NCBI RefSeq assembly: GCF_000599885.1
Contig: NZ_JFGT01000005.1
Location: 930,001 to 994,000, forward strand
DNA length: 64,000 nt
From: Pantoea sp. IMH
GTDB lineage: Bacteria > Pseudomonadota > Gammaproteobacteria > Enterobacterales > Enterobacteriaceae
Reading direction: 5' to 3'
Both the position numbers and the translations under genes were made by a program. The notes under the pieces were generated by a model. That model was not told the origin of the DNA, made no database searches, and worked only from the letters and a program-made list of their open reading frames with translations. Below, one piece after another: positions 24,510 to 33,297 of the stretch (position 1 is its first letter; the number at the start of each line of letters is the position of its first letter).

Positions 24510-24858
24510 ACGTAACCATCCGCCTTTTTACGTGATCCAGCGATGAAGTATTTGTCCGTTTAAGGTCAACATAACAGGAGGAGAAGAGAATAGCGTCCAG
24601 GCGAGGCACGATGGAGGGCAAAAGGGTTAGTAAAAAAAGGGGAGTAAAAATATAATAAATTCAATCATTTATATTTTATTATCGCTTATTTTAATTTTGG
24701 GGGTTGTATCAGGCGGAGCATTATGAGTAAATGCACCGTCGGTTTTGAAACAGACAACGTATGCGAGCAATTTTAGTAAAGCAGTTTTCAGTTAAAGCGC
24801 TATCTTAGATATCTCTTCTTCCTGACTTCCTTCTTAAGTGCCTCATAAGTCCACCCTG

Positions 24859-24889
24859 TTGACAAACCCCGTGCCCTTTGTGGCTTAAT
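24859..24889 (+). promoter_or_regulatory. promoter of the cold-shock protein gene
   Basis: Perfect TTGACA (24859-24864) and an extended -10, TGG then CTTAAT (24884-24889), with 19-base spacing. It would give a leader of only about 15 bases, unlike cold-inducible cspA. Confidence 0.4.
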
Positions 24890-24910
24890 ACTTACTGAAG
24901 GAAAGACAAC

Positions 24911-25123
24911 ATGTCTAACAAAATGACTGGTTTAGTAAAATGGTTCAACGCTGAGAAAGGTTTCGGCTTCATTTCTCCAACTGACGGCAGCAAAGATGTA
25001 TTCGTACACTTCTCTGCAATCCAGAACGGCGGCTTCAAGACGCTGGAAGAAGGTCAGAAAGTTGAATTCTCTATCGAAAACGGCCAGAAAGGCCCAGCTG
25101 CAGCTAACGTAACTGCACTGTAA
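24911..25123 (+). CDS. CspA-family cold-shock protein
   Basis: A 70-residue OB-fold RNA chaperone. Both nucleic-acid-binding motifs are intact: RNP1 KGFGFI and RNP2 VFVHF. The opening [20 protein letters not shown] is closest to the E. coli CspB/CspG subgroup, but paralogue assignment within this family is unreliable from one sequence, so no symbol is given. Ribosome site GAAGGAAAG precedes the ATG. Monocistronic with its own promoter and terminator. The short predicted leader suggests it may not have the long cold-responsive leader of E. coli cspA. Confidence 0.95.
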   Translation: MSNKMTGLVKWFNAEKGFGFISPTDGSKDVFVHFSAIQNGGFKTLEEGQKVEFSIENGQKGPAAANVTAL

Positions 25124-25190
25124 GTTTTCAGATAGACTCACTGACTGAGGATGATGGGGTCAACCTGCCATCGTCGTCACTGAGAAAGAA

Positions 25191-25213
25191 AACCCGCCAC
25201 CGGCGGGTTTTTT
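25191..25213 (+). terminator. intrinsic terminator of the cold-shock gene
   Basis: AACCCGCC (25191-25198), loop ACC, GGCGGGTT (25202-25209), then TTTT. It lies 68 bases past the stop. Confidence 0.9.
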
Positions 25214-25411
25214 GCGTTTAAGGCGCCGGTAAAGCGCGTTATACCCCCTTCAGCCTTTTTTATTCGTGGCTATAGCTTCATCCTTTACGGTAACCGGTCA
25301 TTCCTCTCTTTCCTGAATCCTGGCTTTAAGTCGCTTACCTTCCCGCAATCGCCATCTGTTACTGTTACACTATGATTTCATCACGATGTTATAAGGCTTC
25401 GTCATCACACG

Positions 25412-26614
25412 ATGGAATCCTGGAAGGTTAACCTCATTTCAGTCTGGTTCGGCTGCCTGTTTACCGGGCTGGCGATCAGCCAGATCATCCCTTTTCTGCC
25501 GCTTTACGTTGAACAGCTGGGCGTAACGGATCACGAATCGCTAACCCTCTGGTCAGGGCTAATTTTTAGCGTCACCTTTATGGTATCGGCCGTTGTGTCA
25601 CCGATGTGGGGCAGCCTGGCGGACCGCAAAGGACGAAAGCTGATGCTGCTCCGCGCCTCGTTAGGCATGGGGCTGGTTATCTTTTTACAGGCTTTTGTCA
25701 CGGACGTCTGGCAGCTGTTCCTGCTGCGGGCGCTGATGGGGCTGACGTCCGGGTATATTCCGAACGCGATGGCGCTGGTGGCGACACAGGTGCCCCGCGA
25801 CCGCAGCGGCTGGGCCCTGAGTATGGTGTCGACCGCGCAGATCAGCGGGGTGATCATGGGACCGCTAATGGGCGGTTTTCTTGCTGACTGGGTTGGCCTG
25901 CGGGCTGTTTTCCTGATCACGTCAGCGCTGCTAATGACCAGCTTTCTGATCACGCTGTTTTTGATCAAAGAGGGGGGCCAGCCGCGGATCAAAAAAGAGG
26001 ATAAGCTGAGCGGCCAGATGGTATTTCGTTCGCTTGCGCATCCTGGGCTTATTATCAGTTTGTTTGTCACCACGCTGGTGATCCAGCTTTGTAATGGTTC
26101 TATCAGCCCCATTCTGACGCTGTTTGTGCGGGAACTGGCGCCGGATGTGCAGAATATCGCTTTTGTCAGCGGGATGGTCGCGGCGATTCCGGGCGTTTCC
26201 GCGCTGCTTTCCGCGCCACGGCTGGGCAAGCTCGGGGACCGGATTGGCGCCCAGCGCATTCTTTTTGCCTCACTCATCCTGACTTTTTTCCTGTTTATGG
26301 CGATGACATGGGTAGAGAGCGCCCTCCAGCTCGGCGTATTACGCTTTCTGCTGGGCTTTGCGGAAGGCGCGATGATGCCTGCCGTGCAGACGCTACTGCT
26401 CCGCCATGCCAGCGATCGCGTAACCGGACGCATATTCGGCTACAACCAGTCGTTTATGTACCTTGGCAACGTCGTGGGGCCGCTGATGGGCTCGGGGATT
26501 TCAGCGATTGGCGGATTCCGCTGGGTGTTTGCGGCCACGGCGGTAGTCGTACTGGTGAATACGGTTCAGCTGATGATGGTATGGCAGCGTAAAACGATGA
26601 ATGCCAGAAAATAG
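25412..26614 (+). CDS. mdtG: MdtG-like multidrug efflux MFS transporter
   Basis: A 400-residue, twelve-helix drug:proton antiporter of the DHA1 family. It matches E. coli MdtG (YceE) over its length, for example PFLPLYVEQLGVT, WGSLADRKGRKLMLLR, SLFVTTLVIQ, SISPILTLFVRELA, GVSALLSAPRLGKLGDRIG and RFLLGFAEGAMMPAVQTLL. In E. coli MdtG gives fosfomycin and deoxycholate resistance and is induced by MarA/SoxS/Rob. ATG at 25412 has no good ribosome site; no better start is visible because the family N-terminus begins here. Monocistronic. The symbol follows the family, and substrate range in this species is unknown. Confidence 0.85.
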   Translation: MESWKVNLISVWFGCLFTGLAISQIIPFLPLYVEQLGVTDHESLTLWSGLIFSVTFMVSAVVSPMWGSLADRKGRKLMLLRASLGMGLVIFLQAFVTDVWQLFLLRALMGLTSGYIPNAMALVATQVPRDRSGWALSMVSTAQISGVIMGPLMGGFLADWVGLRAVFLITSALLMTSFLITLFLIKEGGQPRIKKEDKLSGQMVFRSLAHPGLIISLFVTTLVIQLCNGSISPILTLFVRELAPDVQNIAFVSGMVAAIPGVSALLSAPRLGKLGDRIGAQRILFASLILTFFLFMAMTWVESALQLGVLRFLLGFAEGAMMPAVQTLLLRHASDRVTGRIFGYNQSFMYLGNVVGPLMGSGISAIGGFRWVFAATAVVVLVNTVQLMMVWQRKTMNARK

Positions 26615-26896
26615 AAGCCTCTCTCCAGCAGTAAAATCCGCAGGCAGGCGGCAAAATTGCGCCTCTCTGCCGCTTGAGTGGTCAACGCCACGCGCATCTG
26701 CTGGCGCAGGGGGATGGTTACCGCTCTGCGCTCGTTAATAATTTCTTAAACATTTAATGTCTTTTCATTACAGCCAGTTACCTTAGTGATCCTGCCGCTC
26801 TGCTTACGGGTGGAAACCGCGAATCCTTATCAATGCCAGGCTTATTGCAACCTTTTGATTCCTGTCCGGAACCTGAAAATAATAAAGGAGCGTTGC

Positions 26897-28435
26897 GTGA
26901 GCTATCAAAATGCCATTGTGTTGCAGGACCTTCCTCAGATGAAACCTGTGCGGGTGCCTGTGGGAGAAACTGATATTCTTCTGTTCCGTGACGGAGAGGA
27001 GGTGAAAGCCTGGCAGGCAAATTGTCCTCATTCAGGCGGGCCTCTGGAAGAGGGCGCTGTGCGGGATGGCCGGCTAATCTGTCCGTGGCATAAAGCCAAC
27101 TTCAGCACTGAAGACGGCAGCATGTGTGAACCGCTGGCGTTAAGCGATCTGAAGCGTTACCCGGTGCGGGTACTTAATGGCATGATACAGATCGATCCTG
27201 AGCCATTACCGCCGCTTTACGCTTTCTCCGCGGAAGAAGAAACGCCGGTTTTTGTCATTCTTGGTGCGGGCGCGGCAGGCAGCGCAGCAGCCTGGACGCT
27301 GAGGCGGGAAGGGTTCAGGGGGCGGCTGGTGCTGGTTGAGCGGGAGCAGGAGGCGCCCTATGACCGGACCGTTCTCACCAAATTTGTGCCTGCTGGCAAG
27401 ATGAAAATTGAAGAGGTTCCACCGCTTCTGGATGACGATTTTTCCCGGTACGTCGAACGGATGCAGGGTGAAGTTGAACAGCTTGATACCCATCAGCGAA
27501 AGCTGCGTTTTGCCGACGGCGCTATTCTTCAGTACGACAAATTACTGATCGCCACCGGCGGTATTCCTCAGCGTCCAGAATTTGACGGCAAAGCGTTGTT
27601 CGGCGTGCATGTCCTGCGCAGCATTGAGCAGGCAGCAACGCTGCTTGAGGAGGTGGATAAAACCCAGCGGCTGGTCATTATCGGCAACAGTTTTATCGGT
27701 ATGGAGTTAGCTTCCGCCCTGCGCAGTCGTGATATTAACGTGCAGATTATTACCCGCGATCCGCTGCCGTTCAGAAAGCCGTTTGGTGAAGAGCTGGCGC
27801 GTTTCTTCCGCGATCTGCACGAAGAGAACGGCGTGAAATTCACCGAAGGCGAAGTGGCCTCACTGGCAGGCGAAGCGGGCAAGGTGACTGGCGTAAGGCT
27901 GAAAGACGGCACGCTGGTGGACGCAGATATCGTGCTGCTGGCCACGGGCGTCGCGCCCGGCACCGGATTTATTCACGATCTCCCGCTACGGGATGATGGC
28001 AGCCTGACCGCAAACGATCATCTTGAGGTGGCAAATCATGTCTGGGCCGCCGGGGATATTGTGAGTTTCCCGGTGGCGGAAGGCTATCAGCGCATTGAGC
28101 ATTTCCGTGTGGCAGAGCAGCAAGGCCGGGTGGCCGCGAAAAATATGCTGGAAAAGGATGAGGTATATGATCGCGTCCCCTTTTTCTGGACGGCACAATT
28201 TGGCATCCGCTACGAATATCTGGGCCACGCCAGCGAATGGGATGACTATCGCCTGCTGGGATCGCTTAAAGAGAAAACATTTGTGGCGCTGTATGGCTAT
28301 CAGGGAGGGCTGCTGGCCGTGGCTTCCTGCGGCATGTATACGCTGACCGCCGATCTTGTGCTGCGCATGCAGAAGCCGATGACTATGGATGAAGCGGAAG
28401 CGCTGGTGGTCAAGGCGCTGGAAACAGAAGCGTAG
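26897..28435 (+). CDS. Rieske [2Fe-2S]-FAD/NAD(P)H oxidoreductase (AIFM3/BenA-reductase-like)
   Basis: A 512-residue cytoplasmic flavoprotein. The N-terminal Rieske domain (about 5-100) has both ligand pairs, Cys43-x-His45 and Cys62-x-x-His65 (CPHSGG and CPWHKAN). The pyridine-nucleotide-disulphide oxidoreductase domain follows. Its FAD site is VILGAGAAGSAAA, the NADH site is LVIIGNSFIGMELASALR, the second FAD motif is VWAAGDIVSFP, and a C-terminal reductase domain completes it. This fused layout is that of AIFM3-type proteins and some ferredoxin reductases. The GTG start at 26897 is preferred because AAAGGAG lies six bases upstream; the frame is open back to 26786. Electron acceptor unknown; no oxygenase or cytochrome P450 partner is adjacent. 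Confidence 0.9.
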   Translation: MSYQNAIVLQDLPQMKPVRVPVGETDILLFRDGEEVKAWQANCPHSGGPLEEGAVRDGRLICPWHKANFSTEDGSMCEPLALSDLKRYPVRVLNGMIQIDPEPLPPLYAFSAEEETPVFVILGAGAAGSAAAWTLRREGFRGRLVLVEREQEAPYDRTVLTKFVPAGKMKIEEVPPLLDDDFSRYVERMQGEVEQLDTHQRKLRFADGAILQYDKLLIATGGIPQRPEFDGKALFGVHVLRSIEQAATLLEEVDKTQRLVIIGNSFIGMELASALRSRDINVQIITRDPLPFRKPFGEELARFFRDLHEENGVKFTEGEVASLAGEAGKVTGVRLKDGTLVDADIVLLATGVAPGTGFIHDLPLRDDGSLTANDHLEVANHVWAAGDIVSFPVAEGYQRIEHFRVAEQQGRVAAKNMLEKDEVYDRVPFFWTAQFGIRYEYLGHASEWDDYRLLGSLKEKTFVALYGYQGGLLAVASCGMYTLTADLVLRMQKPMTMDEAEALVVKALETEA

Positions 28436-28477
28436 ATCGCCGCCCGTTAAGAGATGCGGCGTCAGAATGGCGCGGGG

Positions 28478-28500
28478 GCAGGGGCTTATTCAGCCCCTGC
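28478..28500. other. GC-rich hairpin between convergent genes
   Basis: GCAGGGGC (28478-28485) and GCCCCTGC (28493-28500) with a seven-base loop, between the flavoprotein and proC. No T-tract on either strand, so termination would not be canonical. Confidence 0.45.
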
Positions 28501-28506
28501 TGATCG

Positions 28507-29316
28507 TCAGGACTTGCCCATACTGGCTGACTTTGCCATGCAGCTCTGCATCGCTTCCATTACTGCAGAACGAAACCCTTTCTCTTCGAGTACTCTCACC
28601 GCTTCAATGGTTGTCCCGCCGGGGGAGCAGACCATATCCTTAAGCTCGCCAGGGTGTTTCCCCGTTTCCAGCACCATCTGCGCCGATCCTTTCACCGCCT
28701 GTGCAGCGAACTCATAGGCCTGGACGCGCGGCATTCCGCCCAGCACGGCAGCATCCGCCATCGCTTCGATAAACATAAAAACATAGGCTGGTGCGGAGCC
28801 GCTGACGCCCACTACGGCATGGATCATATATTCAGGCACCAGCGCCGCTTTACCAAATCCGTTGAAAATAGCCAGGATCTCATCCGCTTCTTCTTTTGAT
28901 ACCAGTACATTTGGCGTGACCGACGTCATGCCTTCATTCACCAGCGCGGGCGTATTTGGCATAACGCGAACCAGCTTACGATCGTGGCCCAGCACTTCTG
29001 CCAGCGAGGCGAGCGTGACGCCAGCCGCGATGGAAACCACCACCGTCTCTTTATTCAGGCTGCCGGAAACCTCTTTCAGCACGCTCAGAATGACATTAGG
29101 CTTCACCGCGCCAAAGAGAATATCTGCCTGTTTAGCCACCTCTTCGGCACTGGCACCCGGCGTAATGCCATACTCTTTCTGCATCGCCTGGTTCGTTTCC
29201 GGCTTGTGGTCATAGACCCAGATGTTCTCTGCCTTTACCTCTCCAGCCGACACCAGGCCACCGATAATGGCCTTCGACATATTGCCGCAGCCAATGAAGC
29301 CGATTTTCTTTTCCAT
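28507..29316 (-). CDS. proC: pyrroline-5-carboxylate reductase
   Basis: Last step of proline synthesis: NADPH-dependent reduction of pyrroline-5-carboxylate. The 269-residue product has the Rossmann motif IGFIGCGNMSKAIIGGL, the VVSIAAGVTLASL region, MPNTPALVNEGMT, and the C-terminal signature PGELKDMVCSPGGTTIEAV. E. coli ProC is 269 residues. Two tandem ATGs exist; the second (29314-29316) has seven-base spacing to GGGAG and gives the E. coli start MEKKIGFIGCGNM. Monocistronic, divergent from the hypothetical membrane protein. In E. coli yaiI follows in the same neighbourhood, as here. Confidence 0.97.
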   Translation of the reverse strand: MEKKIGFIGCGNMSKAIIGGLVSAGEVKAENIWVYDHKPETNQAMQKEYGITPGASAEEVAKQADILFGAVKPNVILSVLKEVSGSLNKETVVVSIAAGVTLASLAEVLGHDRKLVRVMPNTPALVNEGMTSVTPNVLVSKEEADEILAIFNGFGKAALVPEYMIHAVVGVSGSAPAYVFMFIEAMADAAVLGGMPRVQAYEFAAQAVKGSAQMVLETGKHPGELKDMVCSPGGTTIEAVRVLEEKGFRSAVMEAMQSCMAKSASMGKS

Positions 29317-29416
29317 CATGGTGCTCCCTGTTTAATTTGGTTGTCACTGCGCCTAGCTTACGTCATTCGTCACTATATGCCAGCTTCAGCTACGCTTAAG
29401 CCAGAAGGAGAATACC

Positions 29417-29935
29417 ATGCAAAACAATCGAAAAGATGAGGGGATCAGCCGGGACTACCCCATTCAGGAGCATATGCGCTGGCAGCATATTGAATGGAAA
29501 TTAGAGCGGGTGGGCTATTTTTTACTGTTTGCCATTGTGATTCTGGGCGCCTGTGGGCTGTTTTCCAAAGGCATTCTCAGCGACGCCACGGTGACCTCCG
29601 CCGACGGCGCGCTGCAGGTCGACTATGAGCGATTTGGCCGGCGGACCAGCGACATGAGAATGACGATCCGCATCAAGCCTCAGGCGGTGGACAGCGTCAC
29701 TCTTACCCTTAGCGGCGAGGAGATGGATAATTTCCAGATTCAGTCACTTCAGCCACAGCCGCTCAAATCCTTAAGCCAGAGAAACAGCCTGAAGCTCACC
29801 TGGGCAGGCGCTGAGCTGAAAGAAGGCACTACCGTCTGGATCGGATCGCAAGCGCAGAATGCCGGTCGCTATCCGGTTACGGTAACGCTCGGTAACGCGA
29901 CGAGCGTGCATTTTACCCACTGGATTTATCCCTAG
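29417..29935 (+). CDS. uncharacterised membrane-anchored protein upstream of DUF421 gene
   Basis: A 172-residue protein with an N-terminal hydrophilic stretch, one membrane helix (about 34-52, VGYFLLFAIVILGACGLF) and a C-terminal domain of about 115 residues predicted as beta-rich (VTSADGALQVDYERFGRR, then alternating hydrophobic strands). The C-terminal domain is probably periplasmic. ATG with AAGGAG upstream. It ends nine bases before the DUF421 gene, so the two form an operon, with yaiI close behind. I do not recognise a named family; the pairing suggests it partners the DUF421 membrane protein. Confidence 0.7.
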   Translation: MQNNRKDEGISRDYPIQEHMRWQHIEWKLERVGYFLLFAIVILGACGLFSKGILSDATVTSADGALQVDYERFGRRTSDMRMTIRIKPQAVDSVTLTLSGEEMDNFQIQSLQPQPLKSLSQRNSLKLTWAGAELKEGTTVWIGSQAQNAGRYPVTVTLGNATSVHFTHWIYP

Positions 29936-29944
29936 GAGATCGAA

Positions 29945-30388
29945 ATGGAAACAGTTTTACGTGCCGCCAGCATGTATTTGTTGCTGATGGTGGTGTTAAA
30001 AATTGCCGGACGGCGTACGCTTCTTGAAATGACCTCTTTCGATCTGATCCTGCTACTGATTATCAGTGAAGCGACGCAGCAGGCGCTGCTCGGCAATGAT
30101 TTCTCCGTTACCGGCGCTTCGCTGACCATTATTACGCTGATTGTGGTGGATATTCTGTTTGGCATGATGAAGTCGCGTTTTCCCAGAGTGGACAGGCTGA
30201 TTGACGGAACGGCTATGATTCTGGTGGAAGAGGGAGAAGTGCTGTCCGGGCGGGCGCGGCGGGCGGGCATCTCAATAGATGATATTATGACGGCCGCGCG
30301 AAGCCAGGGGCTGGAACGTTTCGATCAGATTAAATTTGCCATTCTCGAAAAGAACGGCAAGATCAGCATCATTCCCGTCTCAACGTAA
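29945..30388 (+). CDS. DUF421 / YetF-domain membrane protein (YcaP-like)
   Basis: A 147-residue protein with three N-terminal helices and a C-terminal alpha/beta domain of the YetF/DUF421 family. Landmarks are KIAGRRTLLEMTSFDLILL, the RFPRVDRLIDGTAMILVEEG strand region and the closing SQGLERFDQIKFAILEKNGK. Family members exist across bacteria with no settled function; the Bacillus YetF relatives have been linked to spores. Ribosome site AGGAG precedes ATG. Operon with the preceding membrane protein and probably yaiI, twelve bases downstream. Confidence 0.88.
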   Translation: METVLRAASMYLLLMVVLKIAGRRTLLEMTSFDLILLLIISEATQQALLGNDFSVTGASLTIITLIVVDILFGMMKSRFPRVDRLIDGTAMILVEEGEVLSGRARRAGISIDDIMTAARSQGLERFDQIKFAILEKNGKISIIPVST

Positions 30389-30400
30389 AAGGAACTGGCG

Positions 30401-30850
30401 ATGCCAATCTGGGTGGATGCCGATGCGTGCCCGAAAGTGATAAAAGAAGTGCTCTACCGTGCTGCCGATCGTGCGCAAATGATGGTCACGCTGGTGGCTA
30501 ATCAGCCGCTTAGCGTTCCCCCATCAAAATTTCTGCGTACGCTACGTGTACCGGCAGGATTTGACGTGGCCGATAACGAAATTGTCCGGCGGGCGGAAGC
30601 GGGCGATCTGGTGGTCACCGCCGACATTCCGCTTGCCGCAGAAGTGATGGAAAAAGGGGCCGTGGCGCTGAATCCACGCGGCGAACGCTACAGCGAAGCG
30701 ACCATCCGCGAACGGCTGACCATGCGCGATTTTATGGATACGATGCGGGCCAGCGGTGTGCAGACCGGCGGCCCTGCCACGCTGAATCAACGCGACCGTC
30801 AGCAGTTTGCCAACGAACTTGATAAGTGGTTACAGGCGCAACAACGATAA
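30401..30850 (+). CDS. yaiI: YaiI/YqxD family protein (UPF0178)
   Basis: A 149-residue cytoplasmic protein. [20 protein letters not shown] at the N-terminus holds the conserved acidic residues of a PIN-like nuclease fold, and [21 protein letters not shown] follows, both matching E. coli YaiI. No activity has been established for this family; a nuclease role is a fold-based suggestion. ATG with AAGGAAC upstream, twelve bases after the DUF421 gene. Followed by a ten-base-pair hairpin. Sits between proC and aroL as in E. coli. Confidence 0.93.
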   Translation: MPIWVDADACPKVIKEVLYRAADRAQMMVTLVANQPLSVPPSKFLRTLRVPAGFDVADNEIVRRAEAGDLVVTADIPLAAEVMEKGAVALNPRGERYSEATIRERLTMRDFMDTMRASGVQTGGPATLNQRDRQQFANELDKWLQAQQR

Positions 30851-30887
30851 AAACGGCCAGAAGCGGCCAGCCATCGTCTGGCCGTTT
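30851..30887 (+). terminator. hairpin after yaiI
   Basis: AAACGGCCAG (30851-30860) pairs with CTGGCCGTTT (30878-30887). A second GGCCAG copy lies in the loop at 30865-30870, so two alternative stems are possible. T-tract is short. Confidence 0.5.
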
Positions 30888-31211
30888 ATCACCTGAAGAG
30901 CGATCTTCTTCATTCGCTTTTTCCCCGCCCGCGCCCACTAACCTGCTGACGCCGTTATCCTCAGCTGCCGCTCCCCTTCACACGAGATTGTTCTGAGCAG
31001 CGCAACGGCATGAGGAAAGGTGTCATGAAAGTAAATGGTTTGTTTTTATCTGCATAAAATGAGCGGGTTAAGCGTTTTTTTCCTGTGGATCAGGGGAGGT
31101 TACTACTGGTCGCCATGGGGGATTATCGGTATGATGCGATGCTAAATTACTCTAATTTGCTTCTACCTCGGCACCTCTGGCCGCAGCGTAAAAGTTCAGG
31201 ACTTTCCAGCT
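30888..31211. other. upstream region of aroL
   Basis: About 325 bases. An imperfect palindrome GCTAAATTA / TAATTTGC (31141-31160) lies about 50 bases before the aroL ATG and TATGAT (31130-31135) could be a -10. In E. coli aroL is repressed by TyrR and TrpR; I did not find a convincing TyrR box (TGTAAA-N6-TTTACA) here. Confidence 0.35.
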
Positions 31212-31736
31212 ATGGCATTACCCCTTTATCTGATCGGCGCGCGCGGCTGCGGTAAAACCACGATAGGTGAGGCGCTGGCGGAGGCATCTGGTTACGCTTT
31301 TACGGATACGGATCGCCATCTTCAGCAGGCGACCGGTCGCTCCGTGGCGGAGATCGTCGCGGCGGAAGGGTGGGAAGGGTTTCGCCGCCGCGAAACAGCA
31401 TCGCTGAAGGCGGTGACGGCAGCGTCCAGCGTGATTGCTACCGGCGGTGGTATGGTGCTGGCGGCTGAAAACCGTCAGTTTATGCGCGAGCATGGCCGGG
31501 TGATTTATTTGCAGGCCAGGGCCGACGTGCTGGCTTCCCGTCTTGAAGCTTACCCCATACAGGATCAGCGCCCGACGCTGACAGGCCGTCCGGTTGCGGA
31601 TGAAATGGTGGAAGTGCTTGCCTCCCGTGAGGCGCTCTACCGTGAAACGGCGCACTATATCGTCAACGCCATGCAGACGCCGGAGCGGGTCGTCAGTGAG
31701 ATTATGGCGCTGCTTTGTCTGGCCCGCGCGGGCTGA
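31212..31736 (+). CDS. aroL: shikimate kinase II
   Basis: Phosphorylates shikimate with ATP in aromatic amino acid synthesis. The 174-residue product has the P-loop GARGCGKTT (9-17), the shikimate-binding Asp pair FTDTD (Asp32, Asp34), GWEGFRRRE, and IATGGGMVL. The lid region and [10 protein letters not shown] are intact. Length equals E. coli AroL. ATG start. Followed after 165 bases by yaiA, the E. coli order. The position beside yaiA and aroM identifies it as aroL rather than aroK. Confidence 0.96.
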   Translation: MALPLYLIGARGCGKTTIGEALAEASGYAFTDTDRHLQQATGRSVAEIVAAEGWEGFRRRETASLKAVTAASSVIATGGGMVLAAENRQFMREHGRVIYLQARADVLASRLEAYPIQDQRPTLTGRPVADEMVEVLASREALYRETAHYIVNAMQTPERVVSEIMALLCLARAG

Positions 31737-31901
31737 ACGTGCCGGCCCGCCAGGCCCGGCTCAGGTGACCCCGATCCCGTTATCCTTCCCTCCATAAAAA
31801 AACGCCAGCTATTGTCTATACTTAAGGAAGTAGTGCGATCGGTTTTTTCGCACGGCTATCTGCCCCATCGCTTTTTAATCATTGTTCAGAAGGAGAGTTA
31901 T

Positions 31902-32093
31902 ATGCCAGGCAGACCTCCCTATCCGCGCGAGGCGCGTATCGTGCCGGTGGAAAAAGGAACGACAGGAAATACCGTAACCTGGTATGAACTGCGCGCCGAT
32001 CACCCCACGCCGGATACGCTAATCAGCGAGCATGAAACCGAGCAGGAAGCGCAGGATTCGAAAGCGCGTTATGAGGATAAAGAAAAAGAATAA
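31902..32093 (+). CDS. yaiA: YaiA family small protein
   Basis: A 63-residue protein matching E. coli YaiA through its length: [35 protein letters not shown] and the acidic/basic end with ARYEDKEKE. Family function unknown; in E. coli it is co-expressed with aroL. The ATG at 31902 has AGGAGA at proper distance and gives the E. coli N-terminus. The longer frame from 31812 has no family match. A TATACT at 31817-31822 may be its own -10. Confidence 0.92.
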   Translation: MPGRPPYPREARIVPVEKGTTGNTVTWYELRADHPTPDTLISEHETEQEAQDSKARYEDKEKE

Positions 32094-32551
32094 GTCACGT
32101 TGGCAGGGATGCCGCAGGAACGTCTGCCGGGGCGCCTTTCGCAAAAGGCAGGAAATCTTTAATTCGCTATTTTCTACTGCTTCAACCCGGTTTCCCCGAC
32201 AAACTGGCCGGTATCCAGCCGCTTCTTCCCTGCAGGGGGTTTCACATTCTGTGATTTTTATAACATCCTTCTGCATCCCGTTGTCATTTCCTGCTGCCGA
32301 TACTTGACCCTGGCCGGGCATCACTTTATTTTTCCTTATACAGGGTCCGACGGCGCGCTGCGCGCTGCCGGGTCAGTTTTAAAGCTTAACCGGATAGCCC
32401 ATTGACTGATTTACTGATAAATCCTTTCCCCCCCCGTGTGTCACAGCCTCATTCAGAGGCAGATGCTATGCTTTCTCTATCCGTGGCCACCGGTTACGGC
32501 ACAGCCAGCCGTGAGCGGGCTGAAAACGCTACCACAGCGGATAGTAAATCG
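32094..32551. other. intergenic region between yaiA and aroM
   Basis: 458 bases. The reading frame of aroM is open back to 32402, but the family start is at 32552. A partial GC inverted repeat occurs near 32348-32372. No gene or certain promoter recognised. Confidence 0.35.
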
Positions 32552-33229
32552 ATGAAACAGATACTCGCAACGTTAACATTAGGGAGCGATGCCCGTCGTG
32601 ACGTCCGGCCTCTGCTGCTTGAACAACTGCCCGAAGATCAACTCTACTCTGTCGCCCTGCTGGACGGCCTGAACGAAGCGGAAATAAGAGGCGCTTTTGG
32701 GGCTGAGGCAGATGAAAAAGTGGTGATTACGCGCACCCCTGAGGGAAAAGATATGCTGCTTTCTCTGGCGCGGGTGGAAGAGGCATTTCAGGAAAAGATT
32801 GTGGCGCTGGAAGCGCAAGGTTTCGAAACCATCCTGCTGTTGGGCGGGGCGCGGTTCAGCCATCTGAAAGCGGACAGAGCCACGCTGCTGGAGCCTTACC
32901 GGTTACTGCCTTCGCTGGTTAATGCGATTACCGGCGAACATCAGGTCGGGATTGTTATTGCGCGCGAAGAAAACCTTTCAGAACAGCGCAGCAAATGGCG
33001 GAATCTTGTCCAGAAACCGCATTTCGCTATCGCCAGCCCCTGGAAAAGCAGCGATGACGATCTGGTCGATGCGGCACTGACGCTTCAGGAAAAGGGCGCT
33101 GACGTCCTGGTACTGGACTGCCTCGGCTACCATCAGCGGCATCGTGATTTTTTACAGAAACTGTTGGGAATCCCCGTGCTGCTGTCCAATATGCTGTTGG
33201 CAAAGCTGGCGGCAGAACTGCTGCTGTAA
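32552..33229 (+). CDS. aroM: AroM family protein
   Basis: A 225-residue cytoplasmic protein matching E. coli AroM. Shared marks are the opening LATLTLGSDARRDV, the central LLEPYRLLPSLVNAI and HQVGIVI, and the very conserved DVLVLDCLGYHQRHRDFLQK followed by VLLSNMLLAKLAAELL. AroM is co-regulated with aroL through TyrR in E. coli; its biochemical role is not established, though the fold resembles amino-acid racemase-like enzymes. The ATG at 32552 is chosen by alignment with the E. coli start; its ribosome site is weak, and ATG at 32468 is an alternative. Confidence 0.9.
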   Translation: MKQILATLTLGSDARRDVRPLLLEQLPEDQLYSVALLDGLNEAEIRGAFGAEADEKVVITRTPEGKDMLLSLARVEEAFQEKIVALEAQGFETILLLGGARFSHLKADRATLLEPYRLLPSLVNAITGEHQVGIVIAREENLSEQRSKWRNLVQKPHFAIASPWKSSDDDLVDAALTLQEKGADVLVLDCLGYHQRHRDFLQKLLGIPVLLSNMLLAKLAAELLL

Positions 33230-33297
33230 CAGGCGGCGTTTCGGCATGTTACAGCGTCATTTAACCTTGTTTGTGATTACAATTTAAGGATGTGTCT

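Larger units (their letters stand above)
24120..24910. other. 791-base intergenic region upstream of the cold-shock gene
   Basis: No protein gene is convincing. Three imperfect copies of a 19-20 base pyrimidine-rich motif, CTGYTTTCTYTG, begin at 24380, 24435 and 24491, spaced 55-56 bases. The part from 24640 to 24710 is very AT-rich and holds TATAAT at 24651-24656. A 16-codon frame at 24723 has a fair ribosome site but no other support. Long leaders are typical of cold-inducible csp genes, though no cold-box sequence is recognisable. Confidence 0.4.

Noticed and set aside
24723-24773. 16-codon frame (SD-like GGCGGAG) ahead of the cold-shock gene
   Set aside because: Only a fair ribosome site supports it; no promoter, terminator or conserved pattern.
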